Below are positions 49,402-61,320 of a stretch of DNA of 64,000 nt, piece after piece. This DNA comes from Lepas anatifera (lineage: Eukaryota > Arthropoda > Thecostraca > Lepadidae): the NCBI GenBank assembly GCA_034440635.1, contig JAOTON010001713.1, positions 806,001 to 870,000 on the forward strand, in the 5' to 3' direction. The first letter of the stretch is position 1. Each line of letters starts with the position of its first letter. The notes beneath the pieces are model-generated. The model saw nothing but the letters and a program-made list of their open reading frames with translations, was not told the origin of the DNA and searched no databases. The position numbers and the translations under genes were made by a program.

Positions 49402-50998
49402 CAGTGGCGGATTCAGGCCTTTAGTATGGGGGTGGGGCTAAGGAGCTCGAGCATAGGCGGATCCAGGACATCAGTACCGGGGTGGGGCTAAGGAGCTCGA
49501 GCATAGGCGGATCCAGGACATCAGTAGGGGGTGGGGCTAAGGAGCTCCAGCATAGGCGGATCCAGGACATCAGTACGGGGGTGGGGCTAAGGACCTCGAG
49601 CATAGGCGGACCCAGGACATCAGTACGGGGGTGGGGCTAAGGAGCTCGAGCATAGGCGGACCCAGGACATCAGTACGGAGGTTGGGCTAAGGAGCTCGAG
49701 CATAGGCGGATCCAGGACATCAGTACGGGGGTGGGGCTAAGGAGCTCCAGCATAGGCGGACCCAGGGCATCAGTAAAGGGGTGGGGCTAAGGAAATCGAG
49801 CATAGGCGAATCCAGGACATCAGCACGGAGGTGGGGCTAAGGAGCTCGAGCATAGGCGGATCCAGGACATCAGTACAGGGGTGGGGCTAAGGAGCTTGAG
49901 CATAGGCGAACCCAGGACATCAGTACGGGGATGAGCCTAAGGAGCTCGAGCAAAGGCGGATCCAGGACATCAGGACAGGGTTGGGGCTAGGGAGCTCGAG
50001 CATAGGCGGATCCAGGACATCAGTACGGCAGTGGGGCTAAGGACCTCGAGCATAGGCGGATCCAAGACAGTACGGAGGTGGGGCTACGGAGTTTGAGCAT
50101 AGGCGGATCCAGGACATTGGTAAGGGAGTGGGGCTAAGGAGCTCGAGCATAGGCGGATCCAGGACATCAGTACAGGGATGGACCTAGGAGCTCGATCATA
50201 GGCGGATCCAGGACAACAGTTCGGGTTGGGGCTAAGGAGCTCGAGCATAGGCGGAACCAGGACATCAGTACGGGGGTGGGGCTAAGGAGTTCGATCATAG
50301 GCGGATCCAGCACATCAGTACGGGGTTGGAACTCGGGACCTCAAGCATAGGCGGATCCAGGACATCAGTACGGGAATGGGGCTAAGGAGCTTGAGCATAG
50401 GCGGATGCAGGACATCAGCAAGTGGGCGTGGGGCTAAGGAGCTCGAGCATAAGCGGATAAAGGACATCAGTACGGGGGTAGGGGCTAAGGAGTTCGAGCA
50501 TAAGCTGATCCAGGACATCAGTACGGGGGTGGGACTAAGGAGCTCGGGCATAGGCGGATCCAGGTCATCAGTACGGGGGGTGGGGCTAAGGGGCTCGAGA
50601 TAGGCGGGTAAGGACATCAGTAGGGTGGGGCTAGGTCGAGCATGGCGGATCCAGGACATCAGTAGGGGTGGGGTAGGAGTTGGGCATAGGCGGATGGACG
50701 TGGGGTGGGTGAGGAGGGGATCCAGGACATCAGTACGGGGTGGGGCTAAGGAGCTCGAGCATAAGCGGATCCAGGACATCAGTACGGGGTGGGGCTAAGG
50801 AGCTCGAGCATAGGCGGATCCAGGACATCAGTAAGGCTAAAGAGAAAAAGGTGGGGTAAGGAGTTCATGCGGATCCGGTGGGGTGGAGCTCGAGCATAGG
50901 CGATCAGGACATCAGTACGGGTGTGGGGCTAAAGGAGCTCGAGCATAGGCGGATCCAGGACATGAGTTCGGTTGTGGGGCTGAGGTCTCGAGCTGGGG
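49402..50998 (-). repeat. 50-bp satellite array S10 with hAT-like terminus
   Basis: Starts CAGTGGCGGATTCAGGCC at 49402, a hAT-type terminus, then runs into ordinary monomers. The stretch 50575-50900 is scrambled and has lost regular 50-bp spacing. Confidence 0.95.
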
Positions 50999-52315
50999 CA
51001 TAACTCGGTAACAAATAAGCTGAATTGGGTGAAAATCTGCAGGTATAGGTGAAATACTGTCGGAAAACCCGTCATATTTTATAATGCATCGCCTTTCTTC
51101 TGGTCATGCTTAGTCTTTGCTTAACAAAACAAACATTATACGTGTGTTTATTCATGTGATGACATAAACAGAGGGCAAGCGTGGTGCAGTATGCAGATAC
51201 ATGCTAATTCAAGAAAACATGGGCCTAGACAGGGGATTAAATGGAGCCATACTGAGAACACAAAACCTAAAACTCAAACATTGCGTTGTTATAAGTATCA
51301 AACTGCTGAAAACACTCGCCTGTCAATCGAACTGTTTGGCTAACCTACATTGTCACCGGCTTCTCCTGCGCCGGAGCGGCACCTGCCGAGGCCGCAGGCC
51401 GAGGTTGTTGTTGTTGTCTGTTCTGAGCGCTGGTATCAGAGACCTAAAACTTTTGTGCATAGAAGGCACTTCCAAATGAATAAGCACCACGGTTGTCAAT
51501 TTTCAAAATTTTTAAAATTTTGCCCAGAATTTTGCATTATGTGTTTTTTAACTTTTATTTTTCTATTTTTTGCTAATTCATCTTGACTCTTCAAACTTGC
51601 ACCCTTTTACATCAGGGAAATTTGTAGTTCACACAAAAAGTTGGAAAGAAAAAGCTTTAAATTTAGGGCTCTAAATTAGCTTTTAAACTTTGCACCCTAA
51701 ATTTGGCATAAAACTCATGGTCTAAACTACAGGCTCGAAATATCTGAAGCTACAGCAGTTCAGGTTCTGAGTGAAATGTCAACTTAAAGGCCTGTTTGTG
51801 CAGTACTGCACAAACACAGAAACACAACAAAAACGGAAATTTAAGGGTCCTTTTTGGCCCATTCCGTGAAGGTCTGCATTTCCCAAAATATCATTCAAAC
51901 CCTTATATCTTCCGATCTAATTGATAAAAATTAGTTCCCATTTCAGATAATAAGAGAGAATAGCCTCCTTTATTATATATTTAGAGATAAAAACTTCCAG
52001 ACTGAAAATTTTTATATTATAGGCAAAAATAAAATATAAGTTTTCAAAATTTTTATTCTCAGCCCCCTGGTTTCCAGACCATGATAGCTACGGTATTGAA
52101 CTTAACACGGCTGGATAGAAAACTTCGTTGCCGTCATTTCTCTCACTCATACCCTCCACTTATCTCTTACGGCTTCCGCGCTATAAGCCGTAAAATACAT
52201 TTCAAAGTGGTAATTTTATCAGTTCATTTTAGCTTCACACCGGGGTTTAGGGTGGTTAGAGTCATTGGAGGAAATGAAATTTTGCATGCAGCTAGGTAAG
52301 AGACATATGTCGACA
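50999..52315 (-). repeat. T-A composite module (copy 11)
   Basis: T to 51404, GTT run, A to 52315. Perfect 22-bp palindrome at 51794-51815. The frame from ATG 52081 is open for 72 codons. Confidence 0.85.
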
Positions 52316-53034
52316 TTCCATCTGCATAGATATCAATGAAACACCAAGTTACCTTTACAAACATGCCGTTTCTCCACGCAACGTTGTAGCAAGTCACCAC
52401 GCGTCACCCCTGCGTCCACGCCGCGGCAACGCCGGCGATCGGCGCGGCCGTTTCTGTTTATTTTATGGTCTGGTAAAAAAGTACCCAATACTACCAATAA
52501 TGCATCACAAGTAATTAGAGTACCGTAAAAGTCTGAGTTTACAATAAGAGTATTATGTTTCTGTTTTTGGACCATGGGTGGATCCAGGGAATAAGTAGGC
52601 TAGGTGCCTCCCTCACCCTTCTCCCCCATCCCCTCCCCCAACCCCCAATCGACCATCGGCGCCCTCTGAAATTGTAAAGACACTCCTCTCAAGGTCGATG
52701 ACGCTCCCTGAAATGTCGCTTCCCATACGCGGATCCAGGATTGCCTATCGGGGGCGAGGTGGAAGGGGAAACTTCATGGTGGGCGCTATCTACACCAGGG
52801 ACGCCACTTTTGGCCGGAAAACCTATCAAGTAGGCGCTAAAACCTATCAGTAGACCCCGACACCTGCATCTCGGGGAAAACGACATTTCAGGGGGTGCCA
52901 TCGAACTTTCCAGGTGTTTCCGGGACAATTTCAGGGGGCGCTAAGATTCTATGGGGGGCACCTGTCCCCTTTTCCCCTTCGATCCGCCTATAACGTTTTG
53001 GGGGGGGCACGGAGGTGGGGTCGTTACGGGTGTG
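52316..53034 (-). repeat. M module (copy 4)
   Basis: Core ~52724-52991. Matches 41896-42630 at a 10401-bp offset over the shared length. Confidence 0.8.
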
Positions 53035-54898
53035 GGGGTAAGGAGCTCGAGCATAAGTGGATCCAGGACATCAGCATGGGGGTAGGGGCTAAAGAGTTCG
53101 AGCATAGGCAGACCCAGGACATCAGTACGAGGGTGGGGCTAGGCAGTTAGAGCATAGGCGGATCCAGGACATCGGTACGGGGGTGGGGCTAGGGAGTTAG
53201 AGCATAGGCGGATCCAGGGCATCGGTACGAGGGTCGGGCTAGGGAGTTAGGGCATAGGCGGATCCAGGACATCGGTACGAGGGTCGGGCTAGGGAGTTAG
53301 TGCATAGGCGGATCCAGGACATTAGTACGGGGATGGGGCTAAACAGCTGAGCATTAGCGGATTCAGGACATCAGTACGGGGTGAGACTCGGGAGTTCCAG
53401 CATAGGCGGATCCAGGACATCAGTAGGGGGTAGGGGCTACGGAGTTCGAGCATAGGCGGATCCAGGATATTAGTACGGGGATGGGGCTAAGGAGATCGAG
53501 CATAGGCGGATCTAGGACATCTGTACGGGGGTGGAGATAAGGAGCTCGAGCATAGGCTGATCCAGGACATCAGTATGGGTGTGGGGCTAAGGAGCTCGAG
53601 CAGAGGCGGATCTAGGACATCAGTACGGCGGTGGGGCTAAAGGGCTTGAGTATAGGCGGATCAAGGACATCAGTACGGGGGTGAGGCTAAAGAGCTCGAG
53701 CATAAGCGGATCCAGGACATCAGCAAGTGGGTAGGGGCTAAAGAGTTCGAGCATAGGCGGATCCAGGACATCAGTACGGGGGTGGGGCTAAGAAGCTCGA
53801 GCATAAGCGGATTCAGCTGATCAGTACGGGGGTGGGGCTCGGGAGCTCGAGCATAGGCGGATCTAGGACATCAGTACGGTGGTGGGGCTCGGGCGTTCGA
53901 GCATAGGCGGATCCAGGACATTAGTAGGGTGGTAGGGGCTAAAGAGTTCGAGTATAGGCGAATCCAGGGCAGTACGGAGGTGGGGCTACGGAGTTCGAGC
54001 ATAGGCAGATCCAGGACATCAGTTCGGGGGTGGGGCTAAGGAGCTCGAGCATAGGCGCATCCAGGACATCAGTGCAGGGGTGTGGCTCCGGAGCTTGAGT
54101 AAAGGTGGATCCAGGACATCAGTGGGGGGGGGTAGGGGCTAAGGAGTTCGAGCATAGGCGGATCCAGGACATCAGTAAGAAGGTGGGGTAAGGAGCTCCA
54201 GCATAGGCGGATCCAGGACATCAGTAGGGGGTAGGGGCTAAGGAGTTCGAGCATAGGCGGATCCAGGACATCAGTACGGAGGTGGGGCTAAAAAGTTCGA
54301 GCATAGGCGGATCCAGGACATCAGTATGGGGGGCGGGGCTAAGGAGCTCCAGCAAAGGCGGATCCAGGCCTCAGTACGGGGGTGGGGCTAAGGAGCTCGA
54401 GCATAGGCGGATCTAGGACATCCGTACGGTGGTGGGGCTCGGGCGTTCCAGCATAGGCGGATCCAGGGCAATAGTAGGGTGGTAGGGGCTAAAGAGTTCG
54501 AGTATAGGCGAATCCAGGGCAGTACGGAGGTGGGGCTACGGAGTTCGAGCATAGGCAGATCCAGGACATCAGTTCGGGGGCGGGGCTAAGGAGCTCGAGC
54601 ATAGGCGGATCCAGGACATCAGTGCAGGGGTGTGGCTCCGGAGCTCAGGTATAGGCGGATAAAGGACATCATTACAGAGGTGGGGCTAAGGAGCTCAAGC
54701 ATAAGCGGATCCAGGACATCAGCACAGGGGTAGGGGCTAAAGAGTTCGAGCATAGGCGGATCCAGGACATCAGTACGGGGGTGGGGCTAAGGAGCTCGAG
54801 CATAAGCGGAGCCAGGATATCAGTACGAGGGTAGAGGCTAAGGAGTTTGAGCATAGGCGGATCCAGCATATCGGTACGGGGATTGGGCTAAGGAGATC
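53035..54898 (-). repeat. 50-bp satellite array S11, part before the LINE
   Basis: About 37 monomers up to the left target duplication GGGCTAAGGAGATC (54885-54898). The array resumes at 60740. Confidence 0.96.
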
Positions 54899-55057
54899 GT
54901 GTGTGTGTTGGGGTTTTTAAGGGCGCTCCAGCTGCTGGCGTCTTTTAGCGCACCTACAATACACTATAATCAATTCTTAAAAGCCACTTAGATCTTCCGC
55001 GTTATTCTATAGGTAGATAGCTAAAAGTAAGGCTTTTTGATTCCTTCGTGTTTATTT
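54899..55057 (-). other. 3' UTR of the right LINE, CA-repeat end
   Basis: After the ORF2 stop at 55058 the minus strand runs ~159 nt and finishes CCCCAACACACACAC directly against the target duplication. There is no poly(A) tract. The region includes GGCGCTCC and GGAGCGCC-type complementary segments that could form a terminal stem. Confidence 0.8.
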
Positions 55058-58000
55058 CTATTGCGTTTGTGTCATTCGGTGAGGGTTATATACAATATCA
55101 AATCCAATCTCTGTCAAATACCGCAGGACTATGGGGAGCTCAACAGCTGGCTTGTCTCCTAACACACTTGCAAAGGGCATGGGAGGAAAATAACGGGCGC
55201 GCAGAGTTCTCAATACATTACATCCTGTGTCAGCCAATACATGCTGTACAGTAAGCCTGCTTTGACAGTGGCTACACCGGCTTGGTACTGAAGCAGAGAA
55301 ATGGTGTCCGTGGGTTGCAAATGTGTGACCAATACGAAGTCGTGTAAGGCATATTTCCTCCCTTCTACTCCGCCTGTTACTCGACTCCCATGGTTCTATG
55401 GCTGGCTTGAGCTGCTTTAAGGCGCAGGTCGACTCAGTGTCCCATTTCGCTTGCCATTCAGATTTGAGAAGGCTGTTAATTTCTGCTTTCACATCAGATG
55501 CTGGAATTCTAAAAGCTCCTGCTCGAGTAGTCTCAGAAGCCGATCTGGCAGCCAAATCAGCTCTCTCGTTACCAGGTATTCCCACATGACTAGGGACCCA
55601 TAAAAACTGTATCCTGGCCCCGGCAGAAAAGGCGGTATTAAGAAGCCTCCGGATGGTAGGCACTAACCAGGATTTTGGTGGGTGACTAGACTGGAGTGCA
55701 GCTAGGGAACTAGCGGAGTCTGTAACAATTAAAAACCGCCCACCGGGGTCTCGGAGAATGTGGCGTAAGACTTGGATAATAGCACATAGTTCGGTAGTAA
55801 AAACGGATACCGATGTCGGAAGGTTGAAACCTCGGCTTATGTCCCTTCCCACGAAAGCACATCCAGCACCTAAGCTGCTTTTGGAGCCATCAGTATAGAA
55901 GACAGAGTAGCCTGTGTATGATGCAATCTTTTCAAGTGCGGATTGCTGCAATATCATTGGCTGGGTCACAGACTTCCCAAGTGTCAGTAGCTCTTGGTCG
56001 CATTGAATGGAAACGTCGCGCCAGGGCGCAGATTTCTGTGGTCGAGTCTTTGCGATTTTTCCTAACGATATTCCGGAACCTTCTAACCAACGCGACGCTC
56101 GCATACACAATGCCTGGGAGGAACTCGGGCGGGCCGGTGAGAACAGTCCTGTCACTGATGGGTCAAATAGCCATTTGTATGTGGGGTGATTTGGGTACTG
56201 CTTCATTTTACTGGCATATATCAATGCAAGTCGCTTGCGTCTGAGGTCCAGAGGGGGCTCATTTGCATCTACGAGCAAACTAGATCTGCGAGATGTGCGA
56301 AATGCGCCTGTCGCCACTCGGATACACGCATGATGTACCGCGTCCAGCGGCTGCTTAACGCTGGTCAGAGCTCCGTCATAAGCAACGCAAGCGTAGTCCA
56401 AGACAGATCTGATGAGGGCATGGTAAAGGCGTAAAAGCGAGCTTCTGTCAGCACCATACGAAGTACGTGACACCATTTTGAGAATGTTGATACGTTTCAT
56501 ACACTTGTTTCGAACACTGCGAATGTGGGAGGTATAGGTCAGACGCTTGTCAAAAGTAACGCCTAAGAACTTAGTCTCCGCTACCACGGGAATTCGTTTG
56601 CCATACAGGTGAAGGTTGATCTCTGGACAGTACTTATTTCGACTGCAGAAGTGAACACAGGTACTTTTATTTGTTGAAAACTTAAACCCGTTCAAAATGC
56701 TCCATTCAGTGAGGCGGTCAATGCTCAGCTGCAACAGCCTTTGAGCGGATATCGAGGTAGAAGTCGAGATCCAAATCGCAAAGTCGTCAACGAATAATGA
56801 ACGCTCGATATTATGTGGTAAGACACTGCAGATGTCATTGATTAACACGCCGAACATGGTCACGCTTAAAATACTACCTTGTGGTGTGCCACTCACTTGT
56901 CAAAACTTGTCGGAGTGCGAGTTTCCAACTTTAACGTTAAAGAACCTTTCCTTAATGAAGTTATTGAGAAAGTGGCCCATGTGGCCCACAATGCCTGCTT
57001 CTCGAAGTTTTTTCAAGATTGCGTATCGCCACGCCGTGTCATACGCTTTTTCTATGTCGAAAAAGACTGCCACTGTGTGCTGCTTTGCTGCGAAAGAGCA
57101 ACGAATTGATGTATCGAGTGATATCAAGTGGTCCGTGGTGCTGCGTCCAGCTCGAAACCCACACTGGTACTCAGAAAAGAATCCTGTGCTCTCAAGATAC
57201 CAAACAAGACGCTTGTTAATCATTCGCTCGAAAAGCTTGCATAGACATGATGTGAGGGCAATAGGTCGGTAGTGCAGTGGGTCATGGCCTTCTTTATCCG
57301 GTTTCAAAACTGGGACTACGGTCGCCTGTTTCCATCCCTCCGGGAAGTCGTGTGACGTCCAGATGTGATTGTAAAAGCTAAGCAGTGACTTCATACAGTG
57401 TATACTGAGGTTTTTCAGCATAGCATTGTGGATGAGGTCTGGTCCTGGTGCAGTGTTTTTGGTTTGAGCCAAAGCGTCTTTAAGCTCATCAAATGTGAAG
57501 CAGTCGTTGAAAGGGAGAATTTCCGACCAGTCGAATCATATAGGAGTTAATTCACTTGTTTGCTTATGTCTAATAAATCGCCTATCGTTCGTGCCAAGTT
57601 GCCATCGGTTTGCCCAAGTTGTTCCTATTGTGTTTGCTACTTCTGTGGGATCGGTTAAAATGGTATTCCCTACAGTCAGAACAGGAGATGGCATTGCTAC
57701 GCTACGTCCGGACAACCTATTAATCCGTCGCCATATCGTGCTGAGAGGTGTCAGACGGTTTATAGTGCTTATGTAGGCATTCCAAGAACTTCTTTTGGCC
57801 TCCTTAATTGTTCGCTTGACTTGGGCCTTTGCTTTGCGGTACTGGATTAAATTGTTGGGTGTTGGCCTTTTCTCAAAAATACGAAAACAGCGACGTCTTT
57901 TGCGAATAAAATGTTTGCAGTCCTCAGTCCACCAGGGGACTGGTATGTGTCGGGGTAGGGCAGAAGTCTTTGGAATGTAAGAACCAGCAGATTCCAATAT

Positions 58001-58852
58001 ACGATTACATATTTCATCGTCAAGCTCTGTCGCAGTGCTACTATCCCCTGGCTCAATGTCGAAGTGGCAATCGGCTGCAAAGCTTTCCCAGTCGGCTTTC
58101 TGGATGTTCCACTGGGGAATTCTCCTTCCTGGATGGGGCGTGTCAGTCCAAAGCCAGATAGGATAGTGATCACTGCCACACGGATGTGAATGGGTTCTCC
58201 ACCTAAAACGATCAGCCAAGGTAGAAGAACATAAAGAAAGGTCGATAGCAGACGTGTTTCCTGACGGTAGCGCAATATGTGTAGGAAGTCCATTATTCAA
58301 GTTACATACATCATTACGTAATATAACATCCTCCAGTCGACGGCCTCGTCGGCCTGAGCGTGTACAACCCCATGCTGTGCTGTGAGCATTGAAGTCACCC
58401 AATAAAAGGAAGTTTCTTGGCAGCTGACGGATCAGATCGTGCAGCGCATCCCCCGGGAGGTCTTCGTCGGGGGGTAAATACAAGGATACGCAGGTTATTT
58501 TCAAATTTCCAAAATAGACAGTTGCCGCCACAGCTTGGAGACTAGTCCTGAGATGAAAAGAATATGATGGTACGCTGTAGTGTACTAGTATGGCAACACC
58601 GCCATGTGCTATTGTTTTTGAGGGTATGTCGTAACGATATGTTTTATAATTGTGTAATTGGCATGAGTTCTCCTGGTTCAGTTTGGTTTCTTGTACACAG
58701 ATAAGAGCGGGGGATTTAGAGGCTACCAGAGCCTGTAGTTCAGCTTGGTTCGCCCTAAACCCACGCATGTTCCATTGTAAGATATGGGTCATACTAGTAA
58801 GAGTTAAGAGGAGTGTTAATACTAGTCTGGAGAAAAATAATAAGCTCCTCAT
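55058..58852 (-). pseudogene. ORF2 polyprotein: endonuclease, reverse transcriptase, RNase H (two in-frame TGA stops)
   Basis: One frame of 1264 codons from ATG 58852 to the stop at 55058, interrupted only by TGA at codons 439 (57536-57538) and 651 (56900-56902). APE endonuclease: N28 in WNMRG, QET at 54-56, GDFNAH at 152-157, D204, SDHYPI at 227-232. Reverse transcriptase: FFDIEKAYD with D599, GTPQGS at ~655, FVDD at 687-690. RNase H: D988 in YTDGS, E1021, D1045 in TDS, D1099 in ERAD. C-terminal C-x2-C-x7-H-x6-C at ~1193-1211. The start overlaps the ORF1 stop as ATGA. A second Met at 21 (MTHILQWN) sits where related proteins start. Function in life: nicking the target and copying element RNA in place. 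Both stops fit CGA-to-TGA transitions (inference). Confidence 0.93.
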
Positions 58853-60680
58853 TGTGCTTTACTAGGTCCCTGGAAGGGCACACCTCCTGACAGCATTCCC
58901 TTATACTGTGTACTGGTTTCTCGCTCCCATACCGGAAGTGCCCGGTCTCTCGAGAGCGGACGCCTGGTACTACCTGGCTCCCGAGAATGGAACCGGTACC
59001 TATCGGTTCGGTCTGATGAGTAGGAGTGAGACCGACCGCGTTCTCGGCCTTGGCCTGAGGCTAAGGGGTGGTTGGGTCTCGGATTTACCTGCAGGTAACT
59101 CCGGAAAACTGCCTCATGCTGAGGCCTGGGTGGCGGTTGCGTGACTGGTGAGCCAGGTGGTCCTGCGCGAGGAGGGCGGCGGATCGGGGGCGGTGGCATG
59201 GCATCATCTGTTTGTTTTATTGCTGGTTGTATGGTTGGATTAGTGGGTGCTTCCTGAGAGATGGGCTCCCGCGGGGGCCTTTCGCTTATCGTGACGGTAC
59301 TCCTGGCTGGGGATGCTTCTACAGCAGTTTTGTCCTGGGGAAATCCCGTCTGGTTCGCTTCATCTAAACGCTTTAGGGTTACCCGGGCTCGCTTCACCCC
59401 ACCCCCACAGATGCCTCGTCAGCTGGTGCGGGGACAGCTGTTTCAGGCAGCGAAGTAGGCGTTCCACATGTGGGTGCTAGAGACTGTATGGGTGAGTCTT
59501 CTCTGGCTCGCTTATTCTGTACCTCTTGTCTGTTCTCGTGGTGTCTACTCTCGTTAGTGTCTGAGATTGTTCCACCATTGGAGGTTGATAGGTCTGGCGG
59601 ACCAGTGTCTGCTACAGTGTTTCGGACCTCTGGTGCTGTTTGCACGCCCTTGTCGACCGTTTCCGTAGCGGGCGCAGCAGTGTCTTGGTACGTTCGGGAG
59701 ACAGGAGGTAAGAGACCGGCCACAATCGCCAAGAATTCGCGAAGTGAGAGTTGCATTAAGTCTCCAACTCTAGAGTCCAGGCTGGGTTCGGTTGTGCTAG
59801 CGTGTTCTGTGATTGTCTGGTTAGTTGATGAGGTGTGAAGGGAGATGCCAACTACTGCGTCTCGGTAGGAAGGAGCGACCGAGGGAGCTTTAGCCTTTGC
59901 TGTGGTGGGTCCCATTTCTGGCGACGGCTTGGCGGCTAGCTTAGCTCTATGCTTTTGCATTTGTTTTGCCGCAGTCAGTTTTGGGCAGAGAGGACTCCAA
60001 GCTTCGTGGTTTGCTCCGCATGCAGCGCATTTTGGCGTCGTGGCTTCGCATACCGATGACCTATGTCCGAGTCCCGCACACTTTCCGCAGCGCTCCTCTC
60101 CCTTACACCTACTGGCCATGTGGCCAAAATCCTGGCATCTGAAGCAACGGACTGGGTTCGGCGTAAACGGTCGCACTTTCAGGGCTATCCACCCTACGCG
60201 GACTTTTTCTGGTAGCGTTTTCCCTGCAAAATGGAGAAGGAATGTTCCAGTGTCGGAGCTCTGACTTTCCCCCTTCCTCAGTAGCCGTTTTACCGCTGTT
60301 ACACCCTGGTCCTCTAGTCCTGCTAAGACCTCGTCATCCGGTACGTCACGCAGGTCTCGGCAACTGATCACTCCCCTGCAGCTATTCTTTGTGGCGTGAG
60401 GGGACACTTTGATCGGGACTGATAGATACCGATTCGCTGTGCGGATCTGAAAGGAGGTAGATGCTAGCAGCTTTTTCGCATCGCGTGCGTTCTGTACGTC
60501 TACTTCGATCTTTCCATCTGGGTGCCGAAACGTGCGTTTGGGATTGAACTTTTCCAGGGCCGTGTGTAGCTGAAATGGATTCAGCTTCAGCGTCCGATCT
60601 TCAACAGAGATAACAAGAGGCAATGGGATGATCTGCTCTGTTGGAGTTCGCGCGGGTGGTCTGGCGTCCGGAGGGTCCAT
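58849..60680 (-). pseudogene. ORF1 (gag-like) with one frameshift
   Basis: The natural start is ATG at 60680 (MDPPDARPP). The frame is also open 43 codons upstream into satellite, which I regard as chance. First frame: 428 codons to TGA at 59394, with CFRCQDFGHMASRC (~179-192), CGKCAGLGHRSSVC (~198-211) and CAACGANHEAWSPLC (~218-232). The second frame continues as KRARVTLKRLDEANQ from 59397 to the stop at 58849 with a proline-rich and Arg/Ser-rich tail. The junction is a G-run on the minus strand (59397-59406). The left element's ORF1 has no break at the equivalent place, so this is a one-base loss there, or less likely programmed frameshifting. The two ORF1s align throughout, with many differences. 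Confidence 0.9.
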
Positions 60681-60739
60681 AGTATCAGCGGAATCAGAGG
60701 GTGAACTCGGGGTAGTCGGATTCAAGGCAGGGGTCGAAG
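60681..60739 (-). other. Short 5' leader of the right LINE
   Basis: Only ~59 nt separate the target duplication from the ORF1 ATG. This is far shorter than the ~1 kb leader of the left element, so the copy may be slightly 5'-truncated. Confidence 0.7.
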
Positions 60740-61320
60740 GGGCTAAGGAGATCCAGCATAGGCGGATCCAGGACATCTGTACGGAGGTGGGGCTAAGGAG
60801 CTCGAGCATAGGCAGATCCAGGACATCAGTATGGGTGTCGGGCTAAGGAGCTCGAGCAGAGGCGGATCCAGGACATCAGTACGGGGCTGGGGTAAGAAGC
60901 TCGAGTATAGGCGGATCAAAGACATCAGTACGGGGGTGGGGCTAAGGAGCTCGAGCATAAGCGGATCCAGGACATCAAGGGGCTAAATAGTTAAAACAGG
61001 TAGGGGCTAAAGAGTTAAAACATAAGCGGATCCAGGACATCAGTACGGGGTTGGGGCTAAGGAGCTCGAGCATAAGCCGATTCAGGACATCAGTACGTGG
61101 GTGGGGCTCGGGAGCTCGAGCATAAGCGGATCCAGGACATCAGTAGGGGTAGGGGCTAAGGAGTTCAAGCATAGGCGGATCCAGGGCAGTATAGAGGTGG
61201 GGCTACGGAGTTCGAGCATAGGCAGATCCAGGACATATGTAAGGGGGTGGGGTAAGGACCTCGGGCATAGGCGGATCCAGGACATCAGTTCGGTGGTGGG
61301 GCTGAGGTCTCGAGCTGGGG
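60740..61320 (-). repeat. 50-bp satellite array S11, part after the LINE
   Basis: Resumes with the right target duplication (60740-60753) and continues ~11 monomers to GGTCTCGAGCTGGGG, then T. Confidence 0.95.

Larger units (their letters stand above)
54899..60739 (-). mobile_element. Near full-length I/Jockey-type non-LTR retrotransposon with RNase H (~5.84 kb)
   Basis: Flanked by 14-bp target duplications GGGCTAAGGAGATC (54885-54898 and 60740-60753), both satellite sequence. S9 near 44175 has the uninterrupted version. Minus-strand order: 59-nt leader, ORF1 (zinc knuckles), ORF2 (endonuclease, reverse transcriptase, RNase H, C-terminal CCHC), ~160-nt 3' UTR ending in a CA repeat rather than poly(A). 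Presence of RNase H together with an APE-type endonuclease places it near the I clade. It carries one frameshift and two in-frame stops, so it cannot supply its own intact proteins. Confidence 0.95.
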
